DNA of 64,000 nt from Pseudoflavonifractor sp. MSJ-30 (GCF_018918045.1 NZ_JAHLPU010000015.1:1-64000); one strand, 5' to 3'. Positions 33,422-41,960 are shown, numbered from the stretch's first letter. The notes: generated by a model not told the origin, from the sequence alone. Made by a program: numbers and translations.

Positions 33422-34068
33422 AGCAGCTTGTAAAAAAGGAATTCACGTTTACAGCCCTGCCCCTGTGCTATCTCTTTTTGCTTTTTTCCGGCATGACCAT
33501 GATTCCCGGCTATCCCATCGCCATGAGCAGCTTTTTCCTGTGTCTTTCCCTGTTCCAGTCCATGATGAACAGCCGGGAGCAAAATGATCTGAGTTACACC
33601 CTGTTGCTGCCTGTCAGTAAGGCGGACGTGGTAAAGGCAAACTATCTGTTCTGCGTCGGAATGCAGCTGCTTTTCTTCCTGCTCTGCGCCGTCTTGACGG
33701 CTATCCGCGCGGGTTTCCTCTCTGAGACCGCGGTATACACCCAGAATGCCATGATGAACGCCAATCCGGCCTATCTGGGTAACCTGCTGCTGGTATTTCT
33801 GAGCTTTAATGTTCTGGTGCTGGGCGGCTATTGGAAAACGGGCTACGCCCTGGGGAAGCCCTTCGTATATTTTTCCATCACAGCCTTTCTCATCGTAGCC
33901 GCAGGCGAAACCCTGCACCATATTCCCGGCCTTGAATGGCTGAATGCCACAGCCGGGCATTGGGGGCTCCAAACCACCGTACTGCTCCTGTGCGCCATTG
34001 CCTATGCTCTGGGAAGCAGGCTTGCTATGAAAAAAGCCCAAAGGCGTTTTGACAAGGTAGATCTGTAA
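33418..34068 (+). CDS. ABC-2-type transporter permease
   Basis: A 216-residue membrane protein with about six helices (near residues 12-30, 37-50, 75-95, 118-138, 145-165 and 180-200). The segment SMMNSREQNDLSYTLLLPVSKADVVKANYL is characteristic of the ABC2 membrane family 5. It starts with GTG overlapping the ATPase stop. Substrate unknown. Terminator at 34089-34117. Confidence 0.85.
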   Translation: MKQLVKKEFTFTALPLCYLFLLFSGMTMIPGYPIAMSSFFLCLSLFQSMMNSREQNDLSYTLLLPVSKADVVKANYLFCVGMQLLFFLLCAVLTAIRAGFLSETAVYTQNAMMNANPAYLGNLLLVFLSFNVLVLGGYWKTGYALGKPFVYFSITAFLIVAAGETLHHIPGLEWLNATAGHWGLQTTVLLLCAIAYALGSRLAMKKAQRRFDKVDL

Positions 34069-34088
34069 ACCGAAACCGAGAGGAATCC

Positions 34089-34117
34089 AATGGGCGGCGC
34101 ATATGCCGCCCATTTTC
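34089..34117 (+). terminator. Terminator of the ABC pair
   Basis: AATGGGCGGC (34089-34098) and GCCGCCCATT (34105-34114), followed by TTT. Confidence 0.8.
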
Positions 34118-34183
34118 TGATTGCCACCACGCCGTTTTCCCAATAATTATTTGTGGAATTATCGTGAATTATTTTCCTCTTTC

Positions 34184-34212
34184 TTGCATTCATTGACCGA
34201 TTGTGGTATAGT
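34184..34212 (+). promoter_or_regulatory. sigmaA promoter of the LRR-like lipoprotein
   Basis: TTGCAT (34184-34189), 17 bases, TATAGT (34207-34212). GGAGG precedes the ATG at 34245. Confidence 0.65.
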
Positions 34213-34244
34213 AATGGCATTATGTTTACTGGAGGCCATACCCC

Positions 34245-35753
34245 ATGGGCTTGCGCGGAAATACCAAAAAATATGCGTTCCTGCTGCTTCTTTTGCTTCT
34301 GCTCACCGGCTGCGGCAAGCAGGAGGCGGTGACGGAAACCACCACCGCTCCGCCGGAAACCACGGACCCCAAATACCTGGCGACGGAACTGCAGATGATC
34401 GTCACCTATGAAAATCTGGGCGACCTGGAAAAATATGAAAACCTGACTTTGCTGGACGCCACCGGCTCCACCGCCTATCCCGCCTTGGAGGTCTACGCCC
34501 AAAGCCATCCGGATGTCAACATCATCTATACCGTTGACCTGGGCAAGAAGTCTGTGGCCCACGGCACCCCGGAGATTACCCTGACTGCTGAGGAAACGGA
34601 CTATGAGACACTGATGACCAACCTGTCCTATCTGAAGGACACCAAGAAACTGATTCTGCCAAAGACTTGCCTGACCGCCGACGAGCTGAGCAATCTGCAA
34701 AATGAATATCCAAATCTGGAAATCAGCTATACCCTGGGGCTGGCCGGGCAGGAGTTCACCGCGGACACCACCTCCCTCGACCTCTCCCAGCTGACCTCCG
34801 GCCAGCTCAACGCCGCTCAGGAGGTTCTTGCCCGTCTGCCCCAGCTGGAGACTGTGGAGCTGATGCGCGCCGACGGCACCAGCAGCCTGAGCCAAGCCGA
34901 CGTGGAGTGGCTGGTAAACGCCGCCCCCAACGCCAGCTTCCACTATACCTTCACGCTTTTTGGCAAACAGATAGCCACCAACGATATCAAAGTGGAATTC
35001 AAGGATCTCTCCCTGACAGAGGATGACATTCCCGCCCTGCGGCAGGCTCTGGCCATTATGACGGACTGCGAGGCCTTCGTACTGGACAACTGCGGCCTGG
35101 ACAACGAGACCATGGCCTCCATCCGGGAGGATTACCCCAGGACGGAGCTGGTCTGGCGCATCCAATTCGGCAAATACAGTGCCTGGACCAACGCGGAAAC
35201 CATCCGCGCCGTTTACAACGTCTTTGACGACACCTGTGAAAACCTGAAATACTGCTGGCGCACCAAATATATGGATATCGGCCATAACGAAACGCTGACA
35301 GATCTGAGCTTTGTGGGGTATATGCCGGACCTGGAAATTTTCATTGCCTCCGGCTGCGCCGTGAAGCAGCTGGACGGGTTTGAGAACTGCAAAAAGCTGG
35401 AATTTCTGGAGCTGGCTTACTGCTACAAGCTGCAATCCATTGATCCGCTGGCAGGCTGCGAAAATCTCAGGAACCTGAACATCTGCTATTCCAAGGTCTC
35501 GGATCTCCACGCTCTGGACGGTCTGCCTCTGGAGCAATTCATGTGCAAGCAGACACGGGTCCCGGCGGACGAGCAAAAAATCTTCAAGGAGATTCACCCG
35601 GACTGCGTGACCAATTTCTATGGCAAGGAGCCCTACGCCGGCGCGGGCTGGCGCTACAAGGACAACGGCAAGACCTACACCGAGATCTACAAAAAGGTCC
35701 GGGAGGTCTTCGACTACGACGATATGCCCATGCCGACGGTCGCAAAGAAATAG
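34245..35753 (+). CDS. Lipoprotein with leucine-rich-repeat-like C-terminus
   Basis: A 502-residue lipoprotein: hydrophobic signal ending LLTG-C23, a Thr/Pro linker (30-40), an alpha/beta region with repeated about 65-residue units beginning with ITLT/LDLS/FKDLSLTEDDIPAL patterns, and a C-terminal stretch (about 345-450) of LRR-like units (LTDLSFVGYMPDLEIF, LEFLELAYCYKLQSIDPLAGCENLRNLNICYSKVSDLHAL). Probably a surface-exposed binding protein. The repeated LPxxLTADELSNL-like helices suggest a superhelical array. Monocistronic, with its own promoter and terminator. Confidence 0.72.
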   Translation: MGLRGNTKKYAFLLLLLLLLTGCGKQEAVTETTTAPPETTDPKYLATELQMIVTYENLGDLEKYENLTLLDATGSTAYPALEVYAQSHPDVNIIYTVDLGKKSVAHGTPEITLTAEETDYETLMTNLSYLKDTKKLILPKTCLTADELSNLQNEYPNLEISYTLGLAGQEFTADTTSLDLSQLTSGQLNAAQEVLARLPQLETVELMRADGTSSLSQADVEWLVNAAPNASFHYTFTLFGKQIATNDIKVEFKDLSLTEDDIPALRQALAIMTDCEAFVLDNCGLDNETMASIREDYPRTELVWRIQFGKYSAWTNAETIRAVYNVFDDTCENLKYCWRTKYMDIGHNETLTDLSFVGYMPDLEIFIASGCAVKQLDGFENCKKLEFLELAYCYKLQSIDPLAGCENLRNLNICYSKVSDLHALDGLPLEQFMCKQTRVPADEQKIFKEIHPDCVTNFYGKEPYAGAGWRYKDNGKTYTEIYKKVREVFDYDDMPMPTVAKK

Positions 35754-35756
35754 AAA

Positions 35757-35790
35757 ATATATATGGGCGGCAGCTTGCCGCCCATATTGT
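35757..35790 (+). terminator. Terminator after the lipoprotein gene
   Basis: ATATGGGCGGCA (35761-35772) and TGCCGCCCATAT (35776-35787); T-run short. Confidence 0.7.
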
Positions 35791-35807
35791 ATAAGAGGGA
35801 GAGAATC

Positions 35808-36680
35808 ATGAACTACATTATTTTTGATCTGGAATGGAACCAGCCCACAGAAGAGGCTACCGCCATCCGGGAACCCTTTTACCTGCCGGGGGAGATCATT
35901 GAAATCGGCGCTGCCAAACTGGACGAGCACTTCCATGTGATTGACACTCTGCGGGTGTACAGCAAGCCCCAACACTATAAGAAAATGCACAAGCGGATCG
36001 CGTCCCTCACCGGAATCCACGACAGACTTCTGGAAGAACAGGGGCTTCCTTTCCCGGAGGCTTATCGGAAATTCATCGACTGGTGCGGTGAGAAATACGC
36101 TTTCATGACCTGGAGCATGAGCGACCTTCCCACGCTGATCGACAACATGGCCCTCCACGGCATTGATATTTCCGGTCTGCCGGATTGGTACGATCTGCAG
36201 CGAATATTCGGCCGGGAAATCATGCGCGGCACCGTGAAGTACTCTCTGGAATACGCCATGGAGGTGCTTGGTGAATCCGGTGATGCCGCCCATGATGCCA
36301 TGAACGACTCCGTAAACACCGCCAAGATCTGTGACCACCTGGATCTGGAGGAATATCTGGACGAGTACGCCTCACGGGTCTTCGCCGAATTGCCCAACGA
36401 CCGGAGCTTCGACAGCCAGCAGACCGTTTTGCAGGATCCTGAGCTGCTCCGCTTTTCCTGCCCCTGGTGCGGCAAGGCCGTCGCCTGTGAGGGCTGGATC
36501 CACGATTGGAAGCAAAACTACGTCAGCTATGGTCAGGATGAGGATGGAGACGAATTCTATGTCACCTTATCCGTCTCCCGCCTCTGTGACGGAACCTTCC
36601 GGGCAAAGCGGATCTTCCAGGAGATGAGCGACGATCTGTGGGAACAGTACCAGGATAAAAAAGAAGCGCTGGAGGTATAA
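35808..36680 (+). CDS. DEDDh 3'-5' exonuclease
   Basis: A 290-residue protein: N-terminal exonuclease fold with YIIFDLEWN (Exo I Asp-x-Glu), SLTGIHDRLL, Exo II around SDLPTLIDN, and Exo III HDAMNDSVNTAKI; the C-terminus (about 220-280) has a CPWCGKA zinc-ribbon-like pair. Such proteins degrade RNA or DNA 3' ends; this C-terminal extended form is of unknown substrate. GAGGGAGAG precedes the ATG. Confidence 0.85.
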   Translation: MNYIIFDLEWNQPTEEATAIREPFYLPGEIIEIGAAKLDEHFHVIDTLRVYSKPQHYKKMHKRIASLTGIHDRLLEEQGLPFPEAYRKFIDWCGEKYAFMTWSMSDLPTLIDNMALHGIDISGLPDWYDLQRIFGREIMRGTVKYSLEYAMEVLGESGDAAHDAMNDSVNTAKICDHLDLEEYLDEYASRVFAELPNDRSFDSQQTVLQDPELLRFSCPWCGKAVACEGWIHDWKQNYVSYGQDEDGDEFYVTLSVSRLCDGTFRAKRIFQEMSDDLWEQYQDKKEALEV

Positions 36681-36696
36681 ATCTCCCAACAAAGAA

Positions 36697-36804
36697 CGCA
36701 GAGGACGACGCCCTCATCTCCCCGAAGCCCAATCAGCGGAACAGTATTCGTACGCACCGCTCTGTTGTTGAACGCTCGGGACGATGGGGGCATCGCCTCC
36801 TGCG
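36697..36804. repeat. 108-bp palindromic repeat element, copy 1
   Basis: Ends CGCAGAGGACGACGCC and GGCATCGCCTCCTGCG form an imperfect 16-bp terminal inverted repeat (13 of 16). Interior matches copy 2 at 45747-45854 in GCCCTCATC...CCCGAAG, ACGCAC..CTCTGT and CTCGGGACGATG..GGCATCG. Same length in both copies. Confidence 0.7.
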
Positions 36805-36837
36805 TTTGAGAATTTTCGCCGGTAGCGGTAAATGGCC

Positions 36838-37101
36838 AGCAGGGGCGGCAAATCTGCCGCCCCTGCTCAGCTTGTAGAAAAAGTCTCGCAGAGTTCGCAG
36901 ACTTTTGTCTGCGAATAAAGTCCAATCATTTTCTGCCGGGGCGTGTACCTGGCAGAAAATACCTATCAGGCTGCAAGTGTGGAATTTGTCCGCCAAAGGC
37001 GGACAAATTATGCACGCAGCAGACTGCAAAAGTTTGTCTAAAAAGCCCTTAAGGGGTTTTTAGACAGTCTAAGCAGGGGCGGCAAATCTGCCGCCCCTGC
37101 T
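36838..37101. repeat. Cluster of palindromes including a perfect 30-bp duplicated hairpin
   Basis: The 30-mer beginning AGCAGGGGCGGCAAAT and ending CTGCCGCCCCTGCT occurs identically at 36838-36867 and 37072-37101. Between them lie further inverted repeats: CGCAGAC...GTCTGCG (36895-36912), TTTTCTGCC...GGCAGAAAA (36930-36961), ATTTGTCCGCC...GGCGGACAAAT (36988-37012) and GTCTAAAAA...TTTTTAGAC (37036-37065). No ORF is supported in this 427-base gap. Only the last copy is followed by a T-run on the plus strand. Confidence 0.75.
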
Positions 37102-37107
37102 GTTTTT

Positions 37108-38382
37108 TTACCGCATATACTCAAATTGCAGATCGTAAATATCCACAGTATCCCCATCCTGAATGCCCATTTCCTCCAGGCGGGCAAAGAGACCGCATTT
37201 GCGCAGCATCTGGTCGAAATAGTTCCGTGATTCGTAGTCGTCGAAGTTGATATTCTGCACCAGTCGTTCCAGCCAGATTCCGGTAACGACCCAGGTGGAG
37301 CCCAGATGCTCGACGGTCAGCTCCTGAGGGTCTCCCGCCTCGGGCTGCTTTTCTACATACTCCGGCTCATAAATGGTCACAGGCGGCAGCGTCCGCAGCT
37401 TTTCGGCCACCACACGCATGAGATTCCGGGTGCCCTGGGTGGTTCCGGCAGAGATCTCATACAGCTCACAGCCGGCGGCCTCCACGCAGGCGCGCAGGCG
37501 CTGCAAATTGTCGCTGTCCGGGGGCAGAAGGTCAATTTTATTGGCGGCAACGATCATAGGCCGGTTGGAAAGGTCCACGGAGTAGTTTGCCAGCTCGTCA
37601 CAGATGGCGTTAAAATCCTCCACCGGGTCCCGGCCCTCGCTGCCGGAAACATCCACCACATGAACCAGCAGACGGCAGCGGTCGATGTGCCGCAGGAAGT
37701 CATGGCCCAGACCCGCGCCCTCCGCGGCGCCCTCAATGATGCCGGGGATATCGGCCATAACAAAGGACACACCCTCGTCCACATAGATTACCCCCAGGTT
37801 GGGGAACAGGGTCGTAAAGTGATAGTTGGCGATCTTGGGGCGGGCGTTGGAGGTAACGGAAAGCAAAGTGGATTTGCCCACATTGGGAAAGCCCACCAGG
37901 CCCACATCCGCCAGAAGTTTCAGCTCCAGAATCACGTCCCGCTCCTGACCCTTGAGGCCCACCTTGGCAAACCGGGGCACCTGCCGGGTGGCGGTGGCAT
38001 AATGGGCATTGCCCCAGCCCCCACGGCCACCCTTGGCAATGACGAAATCCTCACCGGTGGACATATCCACAACGATCTGGTTGGTCTCCGCATCCCGCAC
38101 CACGGTACCCCGGGGGACCTCAATGATCAGATTCTCTCCCCGCTTGCCGCTCATATTCCGGCCAAGACCATTGGCGCCGGACTGGGCAGAATACTTCCGT
38201 TTATAGCGAAAATCCAGCAGCGTGGACAGATTGTCGTTAACCCGCAGCATCACGCTGCCGCCATGGCCGCCGTCGCCGCCGTCAGGGCCGCCGGACGCCA
38301 CATATTTCTCCCGGTGGAAGGCCACGGCGCCATCGCCGCCCCGTCCGCCGCAGACTGTAATTCGAACCTTATCTACAAACAT
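37108..38382 (-). CDS. obgE: GTPase ObgE
   Basis: A 424-residue GTPase: glycine-rich Obg domain (1-157, GGRGGDGAVAFHREKYVASGGPDGGDGG), G domain with GFPNVGKST, DIPGIIEGAAEG and NKID, and a C-terminal OCT domain (about 345-424, WVVTGIWLERLVQNINFDDYESRNYFDQMLRK). It acts in 50S subunit assembly and stress control. A strong terminator lies between it and the upstream rpmA, so it has its own promoter or depends on read-through. Confidence 0.96.
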   Translation of the reverse strand: MFVDKVRITVCGGRGGDGAVAFHREKYVASGGPDGGDGGHGGSVMLRVNDNLSTLLDFRYKRKYSAQSGANGLGRNMSGKRGENLIIEVPRGTVVRDAETNQIVVDMSTGEDFVIAKGGRGGWGNAHYATATRQVPRFAKVGLKGQERDVILELKLLADVGLVGFPNVGKSTLLSVTSNARPKIANYHFTTLFPNLGVIYVDEGVSFVMADIPGIIEGAAEGAGLGHDFLRHIDRCRLLVHVVDVSGSEGRDPVEDFNAICDELANYSVDLSNRPMIVAANKIDLLPPDSDNLQRLRACVEAAGCELYEISAGTTQGTRNLMRVVAEKLRTLPPVTIYEPEYVEKQPEAGDPQELTVEHLGSTWVVTGIWLERLVQNINFDDYESRNYFDQMLRKCGLFARLEEMGIQDGDTVDIYDLQFEYMR

Positions 38383-38479
38383 AGTAGTATACCTCCATGC
38401 TTCACAGTGGGTGACACAGAAAAGAGCGCCCTGCCCTGGGGCTGTTAAAAGGATGGCCTGTTCTCTGCCACCCAGATTT

Positions 38480-38517
38480 CAAAAAAAGGACTGCCGCATT
38501 GTTCCGCAGCAGTCCTT
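38480..38517 (-). terminator. Terminator of the L21-Prp-L27 operon
   Basis: Minus strand AAGGACTGC...GCAGTCCTT stem with inner GC pairs, followed by TTTTTTT, 17 bases past the rpmA stop. Confidence 0.85.
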
Positions 38518-38533
38518 CATTCATAGGCTTGTC

Positions 38534-38815
38534 TTACTGCTCAGCGTAAACGGAGCACTTCCGACGATCCTTGCCCATGCGCTCAAACTTGACGGTGCCG
38601 TCAACCAGGGCGAACAGGGTGTCATCCTTGCCGATACCAACATTGGTGCCGGGATGGATGTGGGTGCCTCTCTGGCGAACCAGAATGTTGCCAGCCAGAA
38701 CAAACTGACCGTCAGCACGCTTGCAGCCCAGTCGCTTGGACTCGGAATCACGGCCGTTCTTGGTGGAACCGCCGCCCTTGTGGTGAGCGAAGAACTGAAT
38801 ACCAATCTTCAGCAT
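38534..38815 (-). CDS. rpmA: 50S ribosomal protein L27 with cleavable N-terminal extension
   Basis: 93 residues. Mature L27 begins [21 protein letters not shown]; the preceding MLKIGIQFF is the Firmicutes extension removed by the Prp protease after the FF. Cleavage exposes the L27 tail that reaches the peptidyl-transferase centre. The protease gene is directly upstream (4-base gap). Confidence 0.96.
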   Translation of the reverse strand: MLKIGIQFFAHHKGGGSTKNGRDSESKRLGCKRADGQFVLAGNILVRQRGTHIHPGTNVGIGKDDTLFALVDGTVKFERMGKDRRKCSVYAEQ

Positions 38816-38819
38816 TGTA

Positions 38820-39143
38820 TTACACCTCCAAAACTTCGATGTTGTCGGGATATTGATCCCGCAGACTGCAAAGATACAGCATCATACCGGCTAAACAAGC
38901 CTGAACGCTTTCCTCTTCATCGCAGCTTACGGGGAGCGTCAAAGTAATGCGGGCGTCCGCTTCCTTGACGCGAACCTTGGCCTTTGCGCCGCACACATCG
39001 TTGATGGTGGCCTCAGCCATGGTGACAGCGGCAGAAACCGCGGCGCAGACAATATCGCTGCCCGTTTCGGCATAACCGCTGTGACCGGAGACGGAGAATC
39101 CGGTGATCCGCTCGTCCTCGGTAAAAAATTCGATCTTTGTCAT
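38820..39143 (-). CDS. prp: Ribosomal-processing cysteine protease Prp
   Basis: 107 residues with catalytic His21 and Cys33 in [18 protein letters not shown]. Cleaves the N-terminal extension of L27 (and phage scaffold proteins in other species). Sits between rplU and rpmA as in other Firmicutes. 9-base gap to rplU. Confidence 0.95.
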   Translation of the reverse strand: MTKIEFFTEDERITGFSVSGHSGYAETGSDIVCAAVSAAVTMAEATINDVCGAKAKVRVKEADARITLTLPVSCDEEESVQACLAGMMLYLCSLRDQYPDNIEVLEV

Positions 39144-39152
39144 ACTCTTTGA

Positions 39153-39464
39153 TTACAGAGCGATCTTGGTGATCTCGACCTTGGTATAGGGCTGACGATG
39201 ACCGATGTGGGTCTTCTCGTTCTTCTTTGCCTTGTACTTCAGCACGTCGATCTTCTTGCCCTTGCCGTTCTTCACGACCTTGGCCTCAACAACAGCGCCC
39301 TCCACAACGGGAGCACCGATCTTGGAGTTCTCACCGTCCAGGACAGCCAGGACCTTGTCAAACTTCACGGTCTGCTCAGCCTCAACAGCCAGCTTCTCAA
39401 TGAAGAGGACATCGCCCTCGGCAACGGTGTACTGCTTACCACCGGTAACAAAAACTGCCTTCAT
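39153..39464 (-). CDS. rplU: 50S ribosomal protein L21
   Basis: 103 residues with the L21 start [25 protein letters not shown] and the C-terminal [22 protein letters not shown]. First gene of the L21-Prp-L27 operon, preceded by a structured leader. Confidence 0.96.
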   Translation of the reverse strand: MKAVFVTGGKQYTVAEGDVLFIEKLAVEAEQTVKFDKVLAVLDGENSKIGAPVVEGAVVEAKVVKNGKGKKIDVLKYKAKKNEKTHIGHRQPYTKVEITKIAL

Positions 39465-39549
39465 TTCTCATTTCACCTACTTTAATCGCGTAGTCTCGCT
39501 CTAAAGGCGGCTGCTTTTGGGCAGCACTTGTAAGCCTTCTCAATGCGGC
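39465..39549 (-). ncRNA. L21 leader (ribosomal-protein autoregulatory RNA)
   Basis: The transcribed leader between the predicted start (about 39549) and rplU contains GC-rich inverted elements (GCTGCCCAAAAGCAGC and the pairing CCGCATTGAGAAGGC / GCCGCC) with GTGAAATGAG before the ATG. Position and shape fit the Firmicutes L21 leader, which lets L21 repress its own operon. Assigned by position and partial structure only. Confidence 0.55.
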
Positions 39550-39555
39550 TGGGTT

Positions 39556-39584
39556 ATTTTATCATTGTTTCCTTCAAAAGTCAA
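39556..39584 (-). promoter_or_regulatory. sigmaA promoter of the L21 operon
   Basis: Minus strand TTGACT (39579-39584), 17 bases, TAAAAT (39556-39561). Confidence 0.75.
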
Positions 39585-39765
39585 CACGAAATTTGAAAAA
39601 AATTCGTGTTTTCCGAAGCCGTTTTCAACGTTTTCCCTCTGTCCGCTTTTCCTGAACTTCTCCTCCGCTGCGGTGTTCAACGCGTCCCTCCATCAGCGGT
39701 ACCTCTGCCGCCTCCAGACCTCTCCTCTTTGAATGGGCCGAAACAGGGCTTCCTTATTCCTGATA

Positions 39766-39800
39766 GAAAAACTTCCCGCGGGAGACCCCGCGGGAAGCTT
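39766..39800 (-). terminator. Terminator of the aldolase gene
   Basis: CTTCCCGCGGG (39772-39782) and CCCGCGGGAAG (39787-39797), followed on the minus strand by TTTTT. Confidence 0.88.
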
Positions 39801-39817
39801 TATTGGTCCGTTGTTTT

Positions 39818-40786
39818 TTACGCCTTGCCGTCGGAGCCCAGAACGTGGACGATCTTGTGGGCGACCATGTCCTTGACAGCCTGACGAGCGGGCTTCAGGT
39901 ACTGACGAGGATCGAAGTGATCGGGATGCTCGTAGAAGTACTTGCGGATATTGCCGGTCATTGCCAGACGGATATCGGAGTCGATATTGATCTTGCAGAC
40001 AGCCAGCTGAGCAGCCTTCCGCAGCTGATCCTCGGGGATGCCGATAGCGTCGGGCATGTTGCCGCCGTAGGTATTGACCATCTTCACGAATTCCTGGGGA
40101 ACGGAAGAGGAGCCGTGCAGAACGATGGGGAAGCCGGGCAGACGCTTGATGCACTCCTCCAGAACGTCGAAACGCAGGGGGGGCGGAACCAGAATGCCGT
40201 CGGCATTCCGGGTGCACTGAGAGGGCTTGAACTTGTAAGCGCCGTGGCTGGTGCCGATGGCGATGGCCAGGGAGTCGCAGCCGGTGCGGGAAACGAACTC
40301 CTCAACCTCTTCGGGATGGGTATAGCTTTCCTTGCCGTGCTCAACAGCCACTTCGTCTTCCACGCCGGCCAGAGTGCCCAGCTCGGCCTCGACAACAACG
40401 CCGTGGTCATGGGCATACTCAACGACCTTCTTGGTCAGAGCGATGTTCTCCTCGAAGGACTTGGAGGAGGCGTCGATCATAACGGAGGTAAAGCCGCCGT
40501 CAACGCAGCTCTTGCACAGCTCAAAGCTGTCGCCATGGTCCAGATGCAGTGCAATGGGAATTTCGGGGTTTTCAATAACGGCAGCCTCAACCAGCTTCAC
40601 CAGATAGGTGTGGTTGGCATAGGCGCGGGCGCCCTTGGAAACCTGCAGGATGACGGGAGACTTCAGCTCGCCGGCAGCCTCAGTGATGCCCTGAACGATC
40701 TCCATGTTGTTGACGTTGAAAGCGCCGATGGCGTAGCCGCCGTCGTAGGCTTTCTTGAACATTTCGGTTGTTGTTACGAGAGCCAT
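39818..40786 (-). CDS. fba: Class II fructose-1,6-bisphosphate aldolase
   Basis: A 322-residue zinc aldolase: zinc-site IALHLDHGDSFELCKSC, VVEAELGTLAGVEDEV, CDSLAIAIGTSHGAYKF and VLHGSSSVPQEFV. It splits fructose-1,6-bisphosphate in glycolysis. Start at 40786 (MALVTTTEMF) follows AAAGGAT; the longer frame runs into the promoter. Monocistronic. Confidence 0.95.
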   Translation of the reverse strand: MALVTTTEMFKKAYDGGYAIGAFNVNNMEIVQGITEAAGELKSPVILQVSKGARAYANHTYLVKLVEAAVIENPEIPIALHLDHGDSFELCKSCVDGGFTSVMIDASSKSFEENIALTKKVVEYAHDHGVVVEAELGTLAGVEDEVAVEHGKESYTHPEEVEEFVSRTGCDSLAIAIGTSHGAYKFKPSQCTRNADGILVPPPLRFDVLEECIKRLPGFPIVLHGSSSVPQEFVKMVNTYGGNMPDAIGIPEDQLRKAAQLAVCKINIDSDIRLAMTGNIRKYFYEHPDHFDPRQYLKPARQAVKDMVAHKIVHVLGSDGKA

Positions 40787-40841
40787 TGGAATCAATCCTT
40801 TCATATATAGAGAGCTGACGCTCTCCTGTATTCCAGTAAAT

Positions 40842-40869
40842 ATTATAGCACATTCTGGGAATAATTCAA
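40842..40869 (-). promoter_or_regulatory. sigmaA promoter of fba
   Basis: Minus strand TTGAAT (40864-40869), 16 bases, TATAAT (40842-40847). Confidence 0.75.
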
Positions 40870-40889
40870 TCATTATATTTGTCAAACGG

Positions 40890-41082
40890 AAGTATTTATG
40901 CTATACCATCGCCAGTGCGGGTTTTTGATGACGCATTTCCGTCAGAATCCACAAAGGAATATATTCTTTTTTATATAGAGGTATTAAAAATATTTGAAAA
41001 TGGGATGTATCCGCGGCACGCCGTTTTTCCGGAACCGGATTCCGTTTCAAGAGACACAAACCGGGTCAATTTGTTCAATGCA
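40890..41082. other. AT-rich non-coding gap
   Basis: A stretch of about 190 bases between the fba promoter and the palindrome at 41083. Open frames exist but have no ribosome sites or protein-like composition. It may be the remains of a lost gene. Confidence 0.5.
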
Positions 41083-41105
41083 GTACTATGCATGCTGCAT
41101 AGTAC
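41083..41105. promoter_or_regulatory. Perfect 23-bp palindrome, TetR-type operator candidate
   Basis: GTACTATGCA, TGC, TGCATAGTAC: 10-bp perfect arms. TACTAT inside could double as a -10 box. Operators of this shape are typical of TetR-family repressors, and a TetR gene ends 65 bases away, but no gene starts just behind it. Confidence 0.6.
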
Positions 41106-41133
41106 CGTTTCCGAAAGTAAACATCCGGAGCAG

Positions 41134-41166
41134 CAAAAGGCCGCCGGGCGAACACGCCCGGCGGTC
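41134..41166 (-). terminator. Terminator of the tetR-family gene
   Basis: CCGCCGGGCG (41141-41150) and CGCCCGGCGG (41155-41164); TTTT follows on the minus strand. Confidence 0.82.
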
Positions 41167-41169
41167 AAA

Positions 41170-41730
41170 TCATACCTTGTTCAATCTGATGACCGTATCG
41201 GTGATTCTGGATGCCAGGAAGTCGCCCAACGACTCCACATCCTGCGCCATACCGGTCATAAACCAGGTTGCGACAGTACCGACAACGCCGCTGATGGCAT
41301 AAACCGTCAGGTTGTCGTAGTCATAGGTCTGCTGAAGTGTCTGGAACTCAGGGTAAGTCTCCTTCGCCAGCGCAATGGCCCGTTCCCGGATTTTATCAAA
41401 GATATCTTCCCGGAAACTCTTGGAGGACAGAGCCATGAACAGATCTCTATGCTCCTTAATATAGTTCAACTGTTCCGCAATTTCTCTGCGGTCCGCCGCA
41501 CCATTGGTCAGCTTTACCGGCCACTTCACACCGGAAAGGATCTTGTTCTCCACTTCCTCTTTCAACTGAGAAATGCTCTTGTAATTCCGGTAGAACGTGG
41601 ATCGATTGATTCCGGCGTGCTCACAGAGCTTCGCAGGAGAGACATCCTCAAAGTCCCCCTCCAGAAGCAGCCCGACAAGCGCTGCCGATAACTTTTGTTT
41701 TGTTTTACGAACGCGTGCATCCTCTGCCAT
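41170..41730 (-). CDS. TetR/AcrR-family transcriptional regulator
   Basis: A 186-residue regulator: TetR helix-turn-helix at about residues 8-55 (LLEGDFEDVSPAKLCEHAGINRSTFYRNYKSI) and an all-helical ligand/dimer domain of the TetR_C_8-like type. Ligand unknown. The flanking genes (aldolase, ProX-type deacylase) are divergent or opposite, so its target may be the palindrome at 41083 or distant. Confidence 0.85.
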   Translation of the reverse strand: MAEDARVRKTKQKLSAALVGLLLEGDFEDVSPAKLCEHAGINRSTFYRNYKSISQLKEEVENKILSGVKWPVKLTNGAADRREIAEQLNYIKEHRDLFMALSSKSFREDIFDKIRERAIALAKETYPEFQTLQQTYDYDNLTVYAISGVVGTVATWFMTGMAQDVESLGDFLASRITDTVIRLNKV

Positions 41731-41898
41731 ATGACCGCTCCTCGTTTTCTTGAAAATTGAGTATCTGCATTATAGCATATATTTCAAAAAAATCAACCAT
41801 TTGACAAAACTTTTTTATTTCATATTTTTGTAATAAATATTCAAAACATGGAAAGTTTTCATCTTTGTAAAGCCGCATCCACTTCCGCAAGAAAAGGA

Positions 41899-41927
41899 TT
41901 GAAACCCAGCGAAAAAGGGGGTATAAT
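41899..41927 (+). promoter_or_regulatory. sigmaA promoter of the ProX-like gene
   Basis: TTGAAA (41899-41904), 17 bases, TATAAT (41922-41927). Confidence 0.75.
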
Positions 41928-41960
41928 TTAAGAAAAATAACACTACAAGGTGGTCTGTTT

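Noticed and set aside
36838-37101. Possible CRISPR-like array
   Set aside because: Only one unit is duplicated (twice), the other palindromes are unrelated, there are no regular spacers and no cas genes.
40879-41691. Plus-strand open frame through the TetR gene and the orphan palindrome
   Set aside because: Antisense to a real TetR gene, no ribosome site, and it crosses two structured elements.
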